DNA of 64,000 bases from Sphingobium sp. AP49 (GCF_000281715.2 NZ_CP124576.1:4065001-4129000); one strand, 5' to 3'; positions 47,219 to 58,478 are shown, counted from the stretch's first letter. The notes: generated by a model not told the origin, from the sequence alone. Translations and numbers: made by a program.

Positions 47219-47274
47219 GGCGACGATCCCGCCTTAAAGCCCTCTCCCGCACGCGGGAGAGGGTTGGGTGAGGG
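47218..47274. repeat. Left inverted palindromic end of DUF559 unit
   Basis: Palindrome CCCTCTCCCGC (47240-47250) and GCGGGAGAGGG (47253-47263), followed inward by TTGGGTGAGGG (47264-47274). The outer part, GGGCGACG (47218-47225) and a CCT..AAGCCC stretch, is mirrored at the right end. The outermost base is the G of the upstream TAG stop. Confidence 0.8.
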
Positions 47275-47289
47275 TCTTCTTCTTTTCCT

Positions 47290-47646
47290 TTACCCCGCCC
47301 GAGCAGCAAGCAATTCCAGCCTGATCCGCTCCACCACACCGTCGAAATTTTCGACCACATCATGATTCCAGAACCGGTGGATCACATAGCCCGCCGATTG
47401 CAGTTGCGCCGTGCGCGACGCATCTGTTCGCTCATCATGCTGCCCGCCATCGATTTCGACGATGAAGCGACATTCGGCGCAGAGGAAATCGATCACGAAC
47501 GGCCCGACCGTCGCCTGGCGCCGGAACTTGAAGCCTTCAAGCTGGCGATTGCGCAGGACGGCCCATAGCCGTTGCTCACATTCGGTTGCGTTGCGCCGCA
47601 GACGTGCGGCGTTGGGACTGGTCGGGCCGATGCTGGGCATCGGCAA
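47290..47646 (-). CDS. DUF559 (Vsr/restriction-like) endonuclease-domain protein
   Basis: 118 residues. Conserved elements: ARRLRRNATECEQRLWAVLR-type start (here NAARLRRNATECEQRLW), FKFRRQATVGPFVIDFLC, CRFIVEIDGGQHDERTDASR and the tail YVIHRFWNHDVVENFDGVV. The E-I-D and nearby acidic residues form a PD-(D/E)XK-type active site, related to very short patch repair endonucleases. It is enclosed by inverted palindromic repeats and is not part of a neighbouring operon. Role (repair, or mobility of the unit) is unproven. Confidence 0.85.
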   Translation of the reverse strand: MPMPSIGPTSPNAARLRRNATECEQRLWAVLRNRQLEGFKFRRQATVGPFVIDFLCAECRFIVEIDGGQHDERTDASRTAQLQSAGYVIHRFWNHDVVENFDGVVERIRLELLAARAG

Positions 47647-47675
47647 AACCTAACATGAGGGCAGTTTTAGAAAAG

Positions 47676-47726
47676 CCCTCACCCAACCCTCTCCCGTAAA
47701 CGGGAGAGGGCTTATAGGCGTCGCCC
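47676..47726. repeat. Right inverted palindromic end of DUF559 unit
   Basis: CCCTCACCCAA (47676-47686) then palindrome CCCTCTCCCG (47687-47696) and CGGGAGAGGG (47701-47710). Reversed, it matches the left end, including CGTCGCCC (47719-47726), complementary to GGGCGACG at 47218. A 6-bp indel separates the outer blocks of the two ends. Confidence 0.8.
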
Positions 47727-47732
47727 TCATGT

Positions 47733-48602
47733 TTATCGCTTCCAGCGCGCCCAGATGGCGGTGGGGAGCAGCAGGCCGCGCGCTTCCTCGCGCACGGTCA
47801 GTTCACCCGCCTCGACCTCGCCGGGCAGGTCGGCAAAGGCCTGGCGCAGCAATTCGCCGATCGCCAGCGCCGACATGCGCACCGCATAGACGGTGAGGAA
47901 CAGGAAGCGGCTGTCGGCATCGAGCAACTGGCGGCAATTGGCGATGAGACCGGGCAGATCCTCCTCCAGCCGCCACACTTCGCCGTCGGGGCCGCGGCCA
48001 TATTTGGGCGGGTCGAGCAATATGCCGTCATAGCGGCGGCCGCGCCGCACTTCGCGCGCGACGAACTTGGCCGCATCCTCGACGATCCAGCGGATCGGCC
48101 GATCACCCATGCCCGACAGGTCGGCATTGGCCCGCGCCTGCGCCACCGATTTCTTCGACGCATCGACATGGACCATCCGCGCGCCGGCCGCCGACATGCC
48201 GAGCGTGCCGACGCCGGTATAGCCGAACAGGTTCATGACCTCGGCCTCGGGCTTGTCGGCCGTGCTGGTCCGCATGAAATCCCACACCGGCGCCATGTCG
48301 GGGAAGAAGCCGAGATGACGGAAGGGGGTGCAGCTCGACTGGAAGGTCACTTCCTTCCAGTGCAGCGGCCAGCCCTCGGCGGGGACCGGCTTGTCATAAT
48401 ACCAGCGGCCGCCGCCATCCTCGTCAGAGCCGGGGATGAATTCGCCGTCGGCGCGCCAGTCTTCGGTCGCCGGCGCCCACATCGCCTGCGGTTCAGGGCG
48501 GATGAAGCGGAAACGGCCATAGCGTTCGAGCTTGCGGCCATTGCCCGAGTCGATCAGGCCATAGTCGGACCAGGGTTCGCCGATGAGAGTCTTGAGTTCC
48601 AT
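47733..48602 (-). CDS. Class I SAM-dependent methyltransferase (rRNA-type)
   Basis: 289 residues. The SAM-binding motif is VMNLFGYTGVGTLGMSAAGA near residue 142, and the catalytic-side motif ILLDPPKYGRGPDGEVWRL near 195 is that of RlmK/RlmI-like rRNA methyltransferases. The N-terminus contains ERYGRFRFIRPEPQAMWAP with no PUA domain. It probably methylates 23S rRNA or a similar target; the position is not readable. Last gene of the minus-strand run, 42 bp after thrC. Confidence 0.82.
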   Translation of the reverse strand: MELKTLIGEPWSDYGLIDSGNGRKLERYGRFRFIRPEPQAMWAPATEDWRADGEFIPGSDEDGGGRWYYDKPVPAEGWPLHWKEVTFQSSCTPFRHLGFFPDMAPVWDFMRTSTADKPEAEVMNLFGYTGVGTLGMSAAGARMVHVDASKKSVAQARANADLSGMGDRPIRWIVEDAAKFVAREVRRGRRYDGILLDPPKYGRGPDGEVWRLEEDLPGLIANCRQLLDADSRFLFLTVYAVRMSALAIGELLRQAFADLPGEVEAGELTVREEARGLLLPTAIWARWKR

Positions 48603-48644
48603 GGGGGCCTCATCGTCTCTTGCGCCGCTCCTGTCGAGAGGGGA

Positions 48645-50045
48645 TCAGCCGCGCGGCGTCGCCCGTTCCGCGACATAGGCGGTCACCGCCTCGAACGTGC
48701 CGGGCAGCTTGGCATAGCTTTCCTCGCGCGCGAACAGGTCGCCAACCCGCGCAGGCAGCGGCGGCCGGGTGCCGGTCGCCCGCTCGACCGCGTCGCGGAA
48801 CTTGGCAGCATGGGCGGTGGCCAGCGTCACCACCGGGATCGACGGATCGAGGTCGACATCGCGCGCGGCGGCCAGGCCAATGGCGCTGTGCGGATCGATG
48901 ATCTGACCGGCGGCGTCAAACGCCCAGCGCATTGCCATGGTCATGCCGTCGGCATCGATCCGGGCGGAGGTGAACAGGTTTGCCGCGCCTTCGCGCTGCG
49001 CATTGGTGAGGCGCATCGCCCGGTTCGCCTCGAAACCCTGCATCTGCTGGGCGAGCGCAACGCCGTCACGGCCGCCGGCATCGAACAGCAGCCGCTCGAA
49101 ATTGGAGCTGACCTGAATGTCCATGCTGGGCGTCGCGGTCGGCACGACCTGGCCCTGACTATAGTCGCCCTCCGACAAGGCGCGGTGCAATATGTCGTTG
49201 ACGTTGGTCGCAACGATCAGCTTGGCGACCGGCAGGCCCATTTTCGACGCGACATAGCCGGCGAAGACATCGCCGAAATTGCCGGTCGGTACCGAGAAGG
49301 CGACCGGGCGTTCGGGCGCGCCCAGGCGCACGGCGGCGTAGAAATAATAGACGACCTGCGCCATCAGCCGCGCCCAGTTGATGCTGTTCACCGCCGACAG
49401 GTTGAAACGCGCCTTAAAGTCGGCGTCGTTGAACATGCGCTTCACCAGCGCCTGCGCATCGTCGAAGCTGCCGTCGATCGCGATGTTATAGACATTGGGC
49501 GCCAGCACCGTGGTCATCTGGCGACGCTGCACGTCGGACACGCGGCCCTCGGGATGCAGCATGAAGATGTCGACCTTCTCGCGGCCAGCGACCGCGTCGA
49601 TCGCGGCCGATCCGGTGTCGCCCGAAGTGGCGCCGACGATGGTCAGATGGTCGTCGCGGCGCGACAGGAAACGCTCGAACAACTGGCCCAGCAGCTGGAG
49701 TGCGACATCCTTGAACGCCAGCGTGGGGCCATGGAACAATTCCAGCATCCAGTGGCGATGGTCGAGCTGGACCAGCGGCGTCACCGCGTCATGGCTGAAC
49801 CGGCCATAGGCGGCGGTGCACAGCTCGCGCAGCTCCTCTTCGCTCAGCGATCCGGCGACAAACGGCGCCATGACCCGCACCGCGGTTTCGACATAGGAGA
49901 GGCCGGCAAGGGCGCGAATGTCGGCAGCGGAAAATTGCGGCCAGCTCTCCGGCACGTACAGGCCACCGTCGGACGCCAGGCCCGCCAGCGTGACATCTTC
50001 AAAACCGAGCGCCGGTGCGCTGCCCCTGGTGCTGACATATTGCAT
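48645..50045 (-). CDS. thrC: Threonine synthase
   Basis: 466 residues. The PLP lysine is Lys112 in HGPTLAFKDVALQLLGQL, and the cofactor phosphate loop ATSGDTGSAAID is near residue 155. N-terminal YVSTRGSAPALGFEDV is typical. It converts O-phosphohomoserine to threonine. The ATG at 50045 is used since longer in-frame sequence upstream is not conserved. It follows the oxidase assembly genes on the same strand. Confidence 0.96.
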   Translation of the reverse strand: MQYVSTRGSAPALGFEDVTLAGLASDGGLYVPESWPQFSAADIRALAGLSYVETAVRVMAPFVAGSLSEEELRELCTAAYGRFSHDAVTPLVQLDHRHWMLELFHGPTLAFKDVALQLLGQLFERFLSRRDDHLTIVGATSGDTGSAAIDAVAGREKVDIFMLHPEGRVSDVQRRQMTTVLAPNVYNIAIDGSFDDAQALVKRMFNDADFKARFNLSAVNSINWARLMAQVVYYFYAAVRLGAPERPVAFSVPTGNFGDVFAGYVASKMGLPVAKLIVATNVNDILHRALSEGDYSQGQVVPTATPSMDIQVSSNFERLLFDAGGRDGVALAQQMQGFEANRAMRLTNAQREGAANLFTSARIDADGMTMAMRWAFDAAGQIIDPHSAIGLAAARDVDLDPSIPVVTLATAHAAKFRDAVERATGTRPPLPARVGDLFAREESYAKLPGTFEAVTAYVAERATPRG

Positions 50046-50089
50046 AATGGGAAAGCGCGGTAGCGACGCGGGCGCGCCGGGGCAAGTCT

Positions 50090-50731
50090 TTACGAAGGCC
50101 TTGGCGGCTCCGCATTGCGCCGACGCAGGACAAGCAGATAGATTATTGCTGCCAGCGCGGCAAAAATGAACCATTGCACCGCATAGGCGAGATGATTGTT
50201 GGGCACGTCGGCGGTGCTGGGCGGTGCCATGGGTTTCAGGCCCGGCGGTGCTGTGCGCGCAACCAGCATCGGCCGCAGCGGCATGGTCTTGCCACCGGCG
50301 CGCGCGATCAGCGAGCGATGATCGGGTTCCTGCGAGATCCAGCCCTCGACCTGTCCACCGGTCCAGGCCGGCTTGTCATCCGGCTTCTGGCCGACGCCGA
50401 CCGCGACCAACGCGCCCGGACCTTCCGCGCCGGTCGTGCATTGGGCGATATGGCGATAGCCGGTCGATCCATCGGCGGCGCGCCCGGCCTCCACCTGCCA
50501 GCCGACGACGCGCAGGCAATGGACCGAGGACGGGCGGAACAGCAGTTCGTCGGGCACCGGCGGCATTTTGGGGAAGGCGACGGCCGGGCGCGACACGTTG
50601 GTCGCCGCCAGCGCCAGCATCATTTCCTTCTCGCCCCGCCGCTGCAACTGCCAGATGCCAAGCGCGATCATGACAGCGATCGCGACACATACAAGGATGG
50701 TCGGCAAGATCGGGATGCGCCGCCCGTTCAT
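50090..50731 (-). CDS. SURF1-family cytochrome oxidase biogenesis protein
   Basis: 213 residues. Two membrane helices flank a periplasmic domain: PILPTILVCVAIAVMIALGI and LAYAVQWFIFAALAAIIYLL. The C-terminal NNHLAYAVQWF is the SURF1 signature. The first helix is followed by WQLQRRGEKE, also typical. It helps insert heme a into subunit I of the aa3 oxidase. The start overlaps the DUF983 stop (ATGA). Confidence 0.93.
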   Translation of the reverse strand: MNGRRIPILPTILVCVAIAVMIALGIWQLQRRGEKEMMLALAATNVSRPAVAFPKMPPVPDELLFRPSSVHCLRVVGWQVEAGRAADGSTGYRHIAQCTTGAEGPGALVAVGVGQKPDDKPAWTGGQVEGWISQEPDHRSLIARAGGKTMPLRPMLVARTAPPGLKPMAPPSTADVPNNHLAYAVQWFIFAALAAIIYLLVLRRRNAEPPRPS

Positions 50732-51111
50732 TCGCTGTCCTTCTCCACGATCCGGCCTTCCCGCGCATTTTTGCGATATTCCACCGTCAGCAGCGCCCCC
50801 TTGGCGACACGCAGGCTGCCGACCACGGCACCGGCGGTCAGCGGCGTCCAGAGCAGCAGGTGCAGCCATAGCGGAGGATGGACGGTCAGTTCCAGTGTCA
50901 GCGCCAGCGCGACCATGATCGCGCCGATAATGAGCGTCAGGAAAGCCGCCGGCCCGTCACCGACATTATATTGGCCATAATCCAGCCCGCACTGGCGGCA
51001 GCGCGACGCAAAACGCACCGGCCCGTCGAACAGGGTCGGTGCGCTGCAACGCGGGCAAAGGCCGCAGGCGGAGGCGACGAGCAGGTCGATGCCTGTCGCT
51101 TTCGCTGTCAT
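50728..51111 (-). CDS. DUF983 membrane protein
   Basis: 127 residues. A zinc-ribbon-like start, CGLCPRCSAPTLFDG then SRCRQCGLDYGQYNVGDGPA, precedes two helices (AFLTLIIGAIMVALALTLEL and PLWLHLLLWTPLTAGAVVGS). DUF983 is commonly found in alphaproteobacterial cox operons; probable role in oxidase or copper biogenesis is inferred from context only. Confidence 0.88.
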   Translation of the reverse strand: MTAKATGIDLLVASACGLCPRCSAPTLFDGPVRFASRCRQCGLDYGQYNVGDGPAAFLTLIIGAIMVALALTLELTVHPPLWLHLLLWTPLTAGAVVGSLRVAKGALLTVEYRKNAREGRIVEKDSE

Positions 51112-51121
51112 CTTACCCCGG

Positions 51122-51952
51122 TCAGCCGCCGTGGACCGGCGCGCCCCAACCACCCCAGACATAGATGGCGGCGAACAGGAACAGCCATACCACGTCGACG
51201 AAATGCCAGTACCAGGCCGCCGCCTCGAAACCGAAATGCTGGCGCGGGGTGAAGTCCCCCTTATAGGCGCGAACCAGGTTCACGATCAGGAAGATGGTGC
51301 CAATGATGACGTGGAAGCCGTGGAAGCCGGTCGCCATGTAGAAGGCCGAGCTATAGGGCGACCCGCCGAACGGGAAGGGTGCATGGGCATATTCATAGGC
51401 CTGGATCGACGAGAAGAGCAGGCCCAGGATCACGGTGCACCACAGGCCCTTCTTCAGCCCCTCACGGTCGCCATGGATCAGCGCATGGTGCGCCCAGGTG
51501 ACGGTGGTACCCGAGCAGAGCAGGATCAGCGTATTGAGCAGTGGCAGCTCGAACGCGTTCATCACCTCGATGCCCTTGGAGGGGAACATTCCCTCGATCG
51601 GCGCGAGTTGGCTGGGGAAGAGCGAGAAGTCGAAGAAGGCCCAGAACCAGCCGACGAAGAACATGACTTCGGACGCGATGAACAGGATCATGCCATAGCG
51701 CAGATGCAGCTGGACCACCGGCGTGTGATCGCCGGCATGCGCCTCGGCAATCACATTGCTCCACCAACTGAACATGGTGAAGAGAACCCCGGCCACGCCG
51801 ATCAGGAAGATCCAGCCACCACCGGCAGGCATCGCGTCGGGATGCATCCACATGATCGCTCCCAGCGCCATCACCAGTGCCGACATCGAACCGAACAGCG
51901 GCCAGATGCTGGGCGGAAGGATATGATAATCGTGGTTCTTGGCGCCTGCCAT
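51122..51952 (-). CDS. ctaE: Cytochrome c oxidase subunit III
   Basis: 276 residues, seven helices. Start [20 protein letters not shown]. Family blocks: [56 protein letters not shown], and [20 protein letters not shown]. It stabilises the oxygen-reducing core of the aa3 oxidase in the inner membrane. ATG at 51952; a 43-bp gap separates it from ctaG. Confidence 0.96.
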   Translation of the reverse strand: MAGAKNHDYHILPPSIWPLFGSMSALVMALGAIMWMHPDAMPAGGGWIFLIGVAGVLFTMFSWWSNVIAEAHAGDHTPVVQLHLRYGMILFIASEVMFFVGWFWAFFDFSLFPSQLAPIEGMFPSKGIEVMNAFELPLLNTLILLCSGTTVTWAHHALIHGDREGLKKGLWCTVILGLLFSSIQAYEYAHAPFPFGGSPYSSAFYMATGFHGFHVIIGTIFLIVNLVRAYKGDFTPRQHFGFEAAAWYWHFVDVVWLFLFAAIYVWGGWGAPVHGG

Positions 51953-51995
51953 GATGCTCTCTCTTCCCTGTCTTATCGCGTTTATTGTTGCATGC

Positions 51996-52571
51996 TTAGC
52001 TTGGCTGCTTCCCCTGCTCAACAGGGTAGAAGGTGTAGCTGAGCGTAATCTGTTGCGTGTCCTTGTTGTCGGGATCCTGCAAAATCTTGGGATCGACATA
52101 ATAGATCACCGGCATCCGCACTTCCTCGCCGGGCTGCAGCGTCTGCTGGGTGAAGCAGAAACACTGGATCTTGGTGAAATAAGCGCCCGCCTGGGTCGGC
52201 GTGACGTTGAAGCTCGCCGTGCCGGTCACCGGCTTGTCGGACAGGTTCTTGGCAATGAAAATCGCCATGTCGCGGGCGCCGATCGTCACCGTGTCGGTCG
52301 GATGTTCCGGCCGGAACTGCCAGGGCATGCCGGGCTGGACATTGGAATCGAAGCGGATCGACATGGTCCGCCCGGCGACTGGCGTCAGCTTGACGTCGGC
52401 TGCAGCACGTTGGGTCGTGCCACCGAAACCGGTCGCCTGACAGAAGATGCGATAGAGCGGAACCGACGCAAAGCCCAGGCCAAGCATCGCCAGACCGATC
52501 ACTGCCATCGCCACCAGCGTCCACTGATTGCGACGGGCGCGATCGAAGGGAGACGGCGGCAGCGTCGCCAT
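51996..52571 (-). CDS. ctaG: Cytochrome c oxidase assembly protein CtaG/Cox11
   Basis: 191 residues. One N-terminal helix ([20 protein letters not shown]) anchors a periplasmic domain with the copper-binding CFCF motif ([12 protein letters not shown]) and [17 protein letters not shown], all family hallmarks. It delivers copper to CuB in subunit I. The start overlaps the preceding 47-aa ORF by one base (TGATG). Confidence 0.96.
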   Translation of the reverse strand: MATLPPSPFDRARRNQWTLVAMAVIGLAMLGLGFASVPLYRIFCQATGFGGTTQRAAADVKLTPVAGRTMSIRFDSNVQPGMPWQFRPEHPTDTVTIGARDMAIFIAKNLSDKPVTGTASFNVTPTQAGAYFTKIQCFCFTQQTLQPGEEVRMPVIYYVDPKILQDPDNKDTQQITLSYTFYPVEQGKQPS

Positions 52572-52714
52572 CAATGGCCGCCGCTGATCTTCGCGATCGT
52601 GATCGCGTAGAAGAGGATGACCAGTCCGGCAAGCAGCAGGCCGGTCACGATCGCCCGCGATTTCTGCCGCGCGCGCACCTGATCCTGATCCGGCCCCTTT
52701 TCTTCTGGCGTCAT
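52571..52714 (-). CDS. Small CoxF-like single-pass membrane protein (47 aa)
   Basis: An ORF of 48 codons between ctaB and cta[21 protein letters not shown], then one helix ([20 protein letters not shown]) and AKISGGH. Its ATG overlaps the ctaB stop (ATGA) and its stop overlaps the ctaG start (TGATG), so it is plainly a coupled gene in the oxidase operon. Similar tiny ORFs occur at this position in other alphaproteobacteria; the function is unknown. Confidence 0.85.
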   Translation of the reverse strand: MTPEEKGPDQDQVRARQKSRAIVTGLLLAGLVILFYAITIAKISGGH

Positions 52715-53631
52715 GCCAGCAACCAGCGGTCGACGACCACTGCCCCGAACAGCAGGAAGAGATAGAGGATCGAATATTTGAACAGCCGCTTTTCCGGCGC
52801 CATCCGGGCCGGATCGCTCTCACGCCGGCGATAGACCTGGAATGCCATGACGGCGAACAGCGCGGTGCCCAGCAGCGCAGTCGTGCCATAAATAGCCCCC
52901 GTCAGATGCAACAGCACCGGGGCCAGCGCGGCGGCGGCCATGATCGCGGTATAGAAGCAGATCTGGCGCCGGGTCGCGACCTCGCCCGAAACGACGGGCA
53001 GCATCGGGATACCGGCAGCGGCATAATCGGTCTTCACGAACAGCGCGAGCGCCCAGAAATGGGGTGGCGTCCAGAAGAAGATGAGCATGAACAGCGCCAC
53101 CGGCAATGCGCTGATGTCGCCCGTCACCGCCGCCCAGCCGATCACCGGGGGGAAAGCCCCGGCTGCGCCGCCGATGACGATATTCTGCGCCGTCCGGGGC
53201 TTCAGCCAGATGGTGTAGATGAAAACATAGAAGAGGATCGAGACGGCGAGCACGGCTGCGGCCAGCCAGTTGGTCGCCATGCCCATCAGGATTACCGAGA
53301 AGAAGGACAGGCCGACGCCGAAATGCAGCGCCGTCTGCCGCTCCATCCGTCCGGCGGGCAGCGGCCGGTTGGCCGTGCGCTTCATCTTGGCGTCGATATC
53401 CGCTTCCCACCACTGGTTGAGCGCGGCGGCAGCGCCAGCACCCAACGCAATGCACAGGATCGCGGTAAAGCCCAGCACCGGATGGATATGACCGGGGGCG
53501 GCAAGCAGCCCGCACAGGCCGGTGAAGACGACCAGCGTCATCACCCGCGGCTTGGTCAGCGCGACGAAATCGCGCCAATGGGCAGGCAATGCGGGCACGA
53601 CGGCCCCGGGCGTAAGCGGCGAACTGGCCAT
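52711..53631 (-). CDS. ctaB: Protoheme IX farnesyltransferase (heme O synthase)
   Basis: 306 residues, eight or nine helices, UbiA prenyltransferase fold. The metal/prenyl-diphosphate motif [20 protein letters not shown] is intact near residue 72, and the second motif region is [17 protein letters not shown]. It attaches a farnesyl chain to heme b to make heme O, the precursor of heme A. Start ATG at 53631 has GAGGAG upstream. The last residues of its stop overlap the 47-aa ORF. Confidence 0.96.
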   Translation of the reverse strand: MASSPLTPGAVVPALPAHWRDFVALTKPRVMTLVVFTGLCGLLAAPGHIHPVLGFTAILCIALGAGAAAALNQWWEADIDAKMKRTANRPLPAGRMERQTALHFGVGLSFFSVILMGMATNWLAAAVLAVSILFYVFIYTIWLKPRTAQNIVIGGAAGAFPPVIGWAAVTGDISALPVALFMLIFFWTPPHFWALALFVKTDYAAAGIPMLPVVSGEVATRRQICFYTAIMAAAALAPVLLHLTGAIYGTTALLGTALFAVMAFQVYRRRESDPARMAPEKRLFKYSILYLFLLFGAVVVDRWLLA

Positions 53632-53727
53632 AATCTCCTCTTCGAGTCAGCCGGCGCCCCATACAGGCCCCGACCGATTCCGGCAAATGGACAGACGGTC
53701 CTACCCCCTGCCCCGCCTGAGAACGGC

Positions 53728-53749
53728 GCGCCCGGTGCGAACCGGGCGC
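53728..53749 (-). terminator. GC-rich hairpin after ctaD
   Basis: Arms GCGCCCGGT (53728-53736) and ACCGGGCGC (53741-53749), loop GCGA, in the 130-bp gap between ctaD and ctaB. No T tract follows on the minus strand, so it more likely protects or processes the coxB-ctaD part of the message than fully terminates it. Confidence 0.4.
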
Positions 53750-53761
53750 CCGTCATGGCTA

Positions 53762-55459
<1,698 letters not shown>

Positions 55460-56467
55460 TCAAATCTTTTTATCGGCCGTGGCGGGCGCGGCGTCAGCCG
55501 TCTTCTCCGCCGCAGCCCCCTGCAGCTTGCCGCCCTGCGAGAGCACCCACTGGTCGAACTGCGCCGGCGGCAGCGCCTCGATCGCGATCGGCATGAAGCC
55601 ATGGCGCGCGCCGCACAGTTCCGAACATTGGCCATAATAGACGCCCGGCTTCTCGATGGTGAAGCTCTTCTCGTTAAGGCGTCCCGGAACGGCATCCATC
55701 TTCACCCAGAGCGAAGGCACCGCGAAGCTGTGAATGACGTCCGCGCCGGTGATGATCAGCTTGATCGGACGGCCGACCGGCAGCACCAGCCGATTGTCGG
55801 GCGACAGCAGATAGGGCTCGCCATTGGCGGCCGCCTGTTCCTTGGTCTGCATGTTCGACACGAATTCGGGAATGCCGGCGTCGGGATATTCATAACCCCA
55901 ATACCATTGATAGCCGGTGACCTTGACCGTCAGCGCATCCTTGGGCGCGGGCTTATACTGGTCCGCCAGCAGGCCGATCGAGGGAATCGCGATCACCAGC
56001 AGGATAAGGACCGGCACCAGCGTCCAGATCACCTCGATCAGGGTGTTGTGCGACGTTTTCGACGGTACGGGGTTGGCGCTCGCGCGGAATTTCCACATCG
56101 CATAGAGCATCAGGAGCAGCACGAAAATGGAGATCGCGAAGATCAGCGGCAGCAGCATCTTGTCGTGCAGCCAGCGAGCGGTGTGGCCGGTGGAGGTAAA
56201 TTGTTCCTGCAGCGTATATTCGCCAGGCTTGGGCATGCCGATGCCTTCGGTCGGCTTCATCCGCGGCGGCGCGGCGACCTTGGCCGCCGGGGCCGTTTCC
56301 GCGGCGGCGGGGGCGGCGGCGTTGGCGGGCGATTCGGCCGGAGCGGCGCCATTGTCTGCCGTCACGGCGGCAGCGGCATTATCCTGTGCCAGAGCAGGAC
56401 CACTCATCGCCGTCGCTGGAGCCAATGCCAGCAAGCCGGCTAGAACGAGCGATTTCACCTTTTTCAT
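55460..56467 (-). CDS. coxB: Cytochrome c oxidase subunit II
   Basis: 335 residues. Signal peptide (SLVLAGLLALAPATAMSGPA), a long Ala/Pro-rich linker, two helices (LLPLIFAISIFVLLLMLYAM and LIEVIWTLVPVLILLVIAIP), then the CuA domain with VYYGQCSELCGARHGFMPI. HSFAVPSLWVKMDAVPG is the conserved CuA His region. No C-terminal heme c motif, so it is aa3-type. First gene of the oxidase run, starting at ATG 56467. Confidence 0.96.
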   Translation of the reverse strand: MKKVKSLVLAGLLALAPATAMSGPALAQDNAAAAVTADNGAAPAESPANAAAPAAAETAPAAKVAAPPRMKPTEGIGMPKPGEYTLQEQFTSTGHTARWLHDKMLLPLIFAISIFVLLLMLYAMWKFRASANPVPSKTSHNTLIEVIWTLVPVLILLVIAIPSIGLLADQYKPAPKDALTVKVTGYQWYWGYEYPDAGIPEFVSNMQTKEQAAANGEPYLLSPDNRLVLPVGRPIKLIITGADVIHSFAVPSLWVKMDAVPGRLNEKSFTIEKPGVYYGQCSELCGARHGFMPIAIEALPPAQFDQWVLSQGGKLQGAAAEKTADAAPATADKKI

Positions 56468-56742
56468 AGCCTCATCTACCCCTAACCCCTTGTTGCCGCT
56501 GCAACGATCAACGTCCGCTTGTCGCGCCGTTCCCGCCCGTTCGATCTGTCGCGGCTTATAGGCATGGATTTTTCGTGCCTCAACCCATGATGGACCAGAT
56601 TTTCTTCCTAGTTGCAACGCCCCCCGCTCCCGCCTATCTCGCTCTCCGCGCGCGAAAGCGCGATCATGGGCTTGTCATGCCCATGGGGTAGATGGGTTGG
56701 GGGATCGATTCCCCCCACAGCGCGTAATTGGAACAGGGTGGA

Positions 56743-57324
56743 ATGACCGACGAAGAAGTATTGGCAGAATTTCGGGCAGCAGGTGCGCTGCTCGAAGGAC
56801 ATTTCATCCTGTCGTCGGGCCGCCGCAGCGCCAATTATCTCCAGTGCGCCCGCGTGCTGATGAATGCCGAGCGCGCTGGCAAGCTCGCCCGCGCAACCGT
56901 GCAGCAGTTGCCCCGCGAACTGCGCCAGGACATCGACCTGGTCGTCTCGCCGGCGATGGGTGGCCTGATCATCGGCCATGAAGTCGGCCGCGCGCTGGAC
57001 AAGGATGCGGTGTTCCTGGAACGACCCGAGGGCGTGTTCGAGCTGCGTCGCGGCTTCAGCATATCGCCGGGGCAGAAAGTCCTCATGGTCGAAGACGTCG
57101 TCACCACCGGCCTGTCCTCGCGCCAGGCGATCGAAGCGGTCGAGAAGGAAGGCGGCATCGTCGTCGCGGAAGTCGCCTTGGTCGATCGTTCGGCCGGCGA
57201 AGTGGACCTGGGCGTCCCCTTCTTCCCGTTGGTGAGCATCAATTTCCCGGTCTATGATGCCGACGCATTGCCGCCCGAACTGGAAGCGGTGCCGGCAATC
57301 AAACCGGGCAGCCGGAAGGCCTGA
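56743..57324 (+). CDS. pyrE: Orotate phosphoribosyltransferase
   Basis: 193 residues. The PRPP-binding motif [20 protein letters not shown] is intact near residue 110, and [15 protein letters not shown] is the orotate side. It makes OMP from orotate and PRPP. The ATG at 56743 has AGGGTGGA adjacent upstream; an ATG at 56728 would add five residues. pdxJ follows after 4 bp, acpS and lepB after that. Confidence 0.96.
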   Translation: MTDEEVLAEFRAAGALLEGHFILSSGRRSANYLQCARVLMNAERAGKLARATVQQLPRELRQDIDLVVSPAMGGLIIGHEVGRALDKDAVFLERPEGVFELRRGFSISPGQKVLMVEDVVTTGLSSRQAIEAVEKEGGIVVAEVALVDRSAGEVDLGVPFFPLVSINFPVYDADALPPELEAVPAIKPGSRKA

Positions 57325-57328
57325 TCCC

Positions 57329-58063
57329 ATGACCTCCCCCGTACCGCTGCGCCTGGGTGTCAACATCGATCATGTTGCGACCATCCGCAACGCGCGCGGG
57401 GGCGAACATCCCGATCCGGTCAAGGCCGCATTGCTTGCGGTGAAGGCCGGCGCCGACGGCATCACGGCCCATCTGCGCGAAGACCGTCGCCATATCCGCG
57501 ATGCGGACATCGCGACATTGATGGCGGCCCTCAACGTCCCCCTGAACCTGGAAATGGCGGCAACGCAGGAGATGCTGGACATCGCGCTGCGGCATAGTCC
57601 ACACGCTGCCTGCATCGTCCCGGAAAAGCGGGAGGAACGCACAACCGAGGGCGGCCTCAATGCGGCCGGCCAGTTCGATATGCTACGCCCGATCGTCGGC
57701 GCCCTGAATGACGCCGGCATTCGTGTCAGCCTGTTCATCGAGGCGGACGCTGCCCAGATCGACGCCGCGATCCAGCTTGGCGCGCCCGTGATCGAATTTC
57801 ACACCGGCGCCTATGCCCATCTGACCGGCGAGGCCCGCGCGGTCGAGCTGCGCCGCATTGCCGACGCCGCCGCGCTCGCCGCCAAGAACGGCATCGAGCC
57901 GCATGCCGGCCATGGCCTGACCTTCGACAATGTCGCGCCGATCGCCGCCATCCCGCAGATCGCCGAACTCAATATCGGCCATTTCCTGATCGGCGAGGCG
58001 ATCTTCGGCGGGCTGGAAGCCAGCATCCGCGAAATGCGCCGCCAGATGGACCTGGCGCGGTGA
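57329..58063 (+). CDS. pdxJ: Pyridoxine 5'-phosphate synthase
   Basis: 244 residues, TIM barrel. Start region [20 protein letters not shown] and [40 protein letters not shown] and [11 protein letters not shown] are the catalytic and phosphate-binding loops. It condenses 1-deoxyxylulose phosphate with an amino-ketone to form pyridoxine phosphate. It is tightly linked to pyrE and acpS (13 bp). Confidence 0.97.
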   Translation: MTSPVPLRLGVNIDHVATIRNARGGEHPDPVKAALLAVKAGADGITAHLREDRRHIRDADIATLMAALNVPLNLEMAATQEMLDIALRHSPHAACIVPEKREERTTEGGLNAAGQFDMLRPIVGALNDAGIRVSLFIEADAAQIDAAIQLGAPVIEFHTGAYAHLTGEARAVELRRIADAAALAAKNGIEPHAGHGLTFDNVAPIAAIPQIAELNIGHFLIGEAIFGGLEASIREMRRQMDLAR

Positions 58064-58076
58064 AGGCAACCAGGGC

Positions 58077-58478
58077 GTGATCATCGGCCTCGGCTCCGAC
58101 CTCTGCAATATCGAGCGGATCCAGAATTCGCTTGATCGCTTCGGAGACCGGTTCGTCCAGCGCGTCTTCACCGATGTCGAGCGGGCCAAGGCTGAACGCC
58201 GCCCCTTCACCAAGGCGGGCACGCTGGCCAAGCGCTTCGCCGCCAAGGAAGCCTTTTCCAAGGCGGTCGGCACGGGCTTCAAGGCCGGAGTGTTCATGAA
58301 GGATATCGGCGTCGTCAACGCGCCTAGCGGCGCCCCCACTTTGGCGCTGACCGGCGGCGCAGCCGAACGGCTGGCGTCGATGGTGCCGGCAGGTTACAAG
58401 CCGGTCATTCACCTGACGCTCACGGACGATCATCCATGGGCGCAGGCCTTCGTCATCATCGAGGCGCTGCCGCTTTGA
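58077..58478 (+). CDS. acpS: Holo-[acyl-carrier-protein] synthase
   Basis: 133 residues. GTG at 58077. The magnesium ligands are in [12 protein letters not shown] (Asp8) and [18 protein letters not shown], the AcpS signature. It transfers phosphopantetheine from CoA to ACP, making it active for fatty acid synthesis. The stop overlaps a possible TTG start of lepB. Confidence 0.95.
   Translation: MIIGLGSDLCNIERIQNSLDRFGDRFVQRVFTDVERAKAERRPFTKAGTLAKRFAAKEAFSKAVGTGFKAGVFMKDIGVVNAPSGAPTLALTGGAAERLASMVPAGYKPVIHLTLTDDHPWAQAFVIIEALPL

Noticed and set aside
48168..50063. Long plus-strand frame antisense to thrC and the methyltransferase
   Set aside because: No homology pattern and overlaps two well-recognised genes.
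56699..56715. GGGGGA...TCCCCC hairpin before pyrE, possible attenuator
   Set aside because: Short arms, no alternative structure or T tract, and position 28 bp before the start; not convincing.
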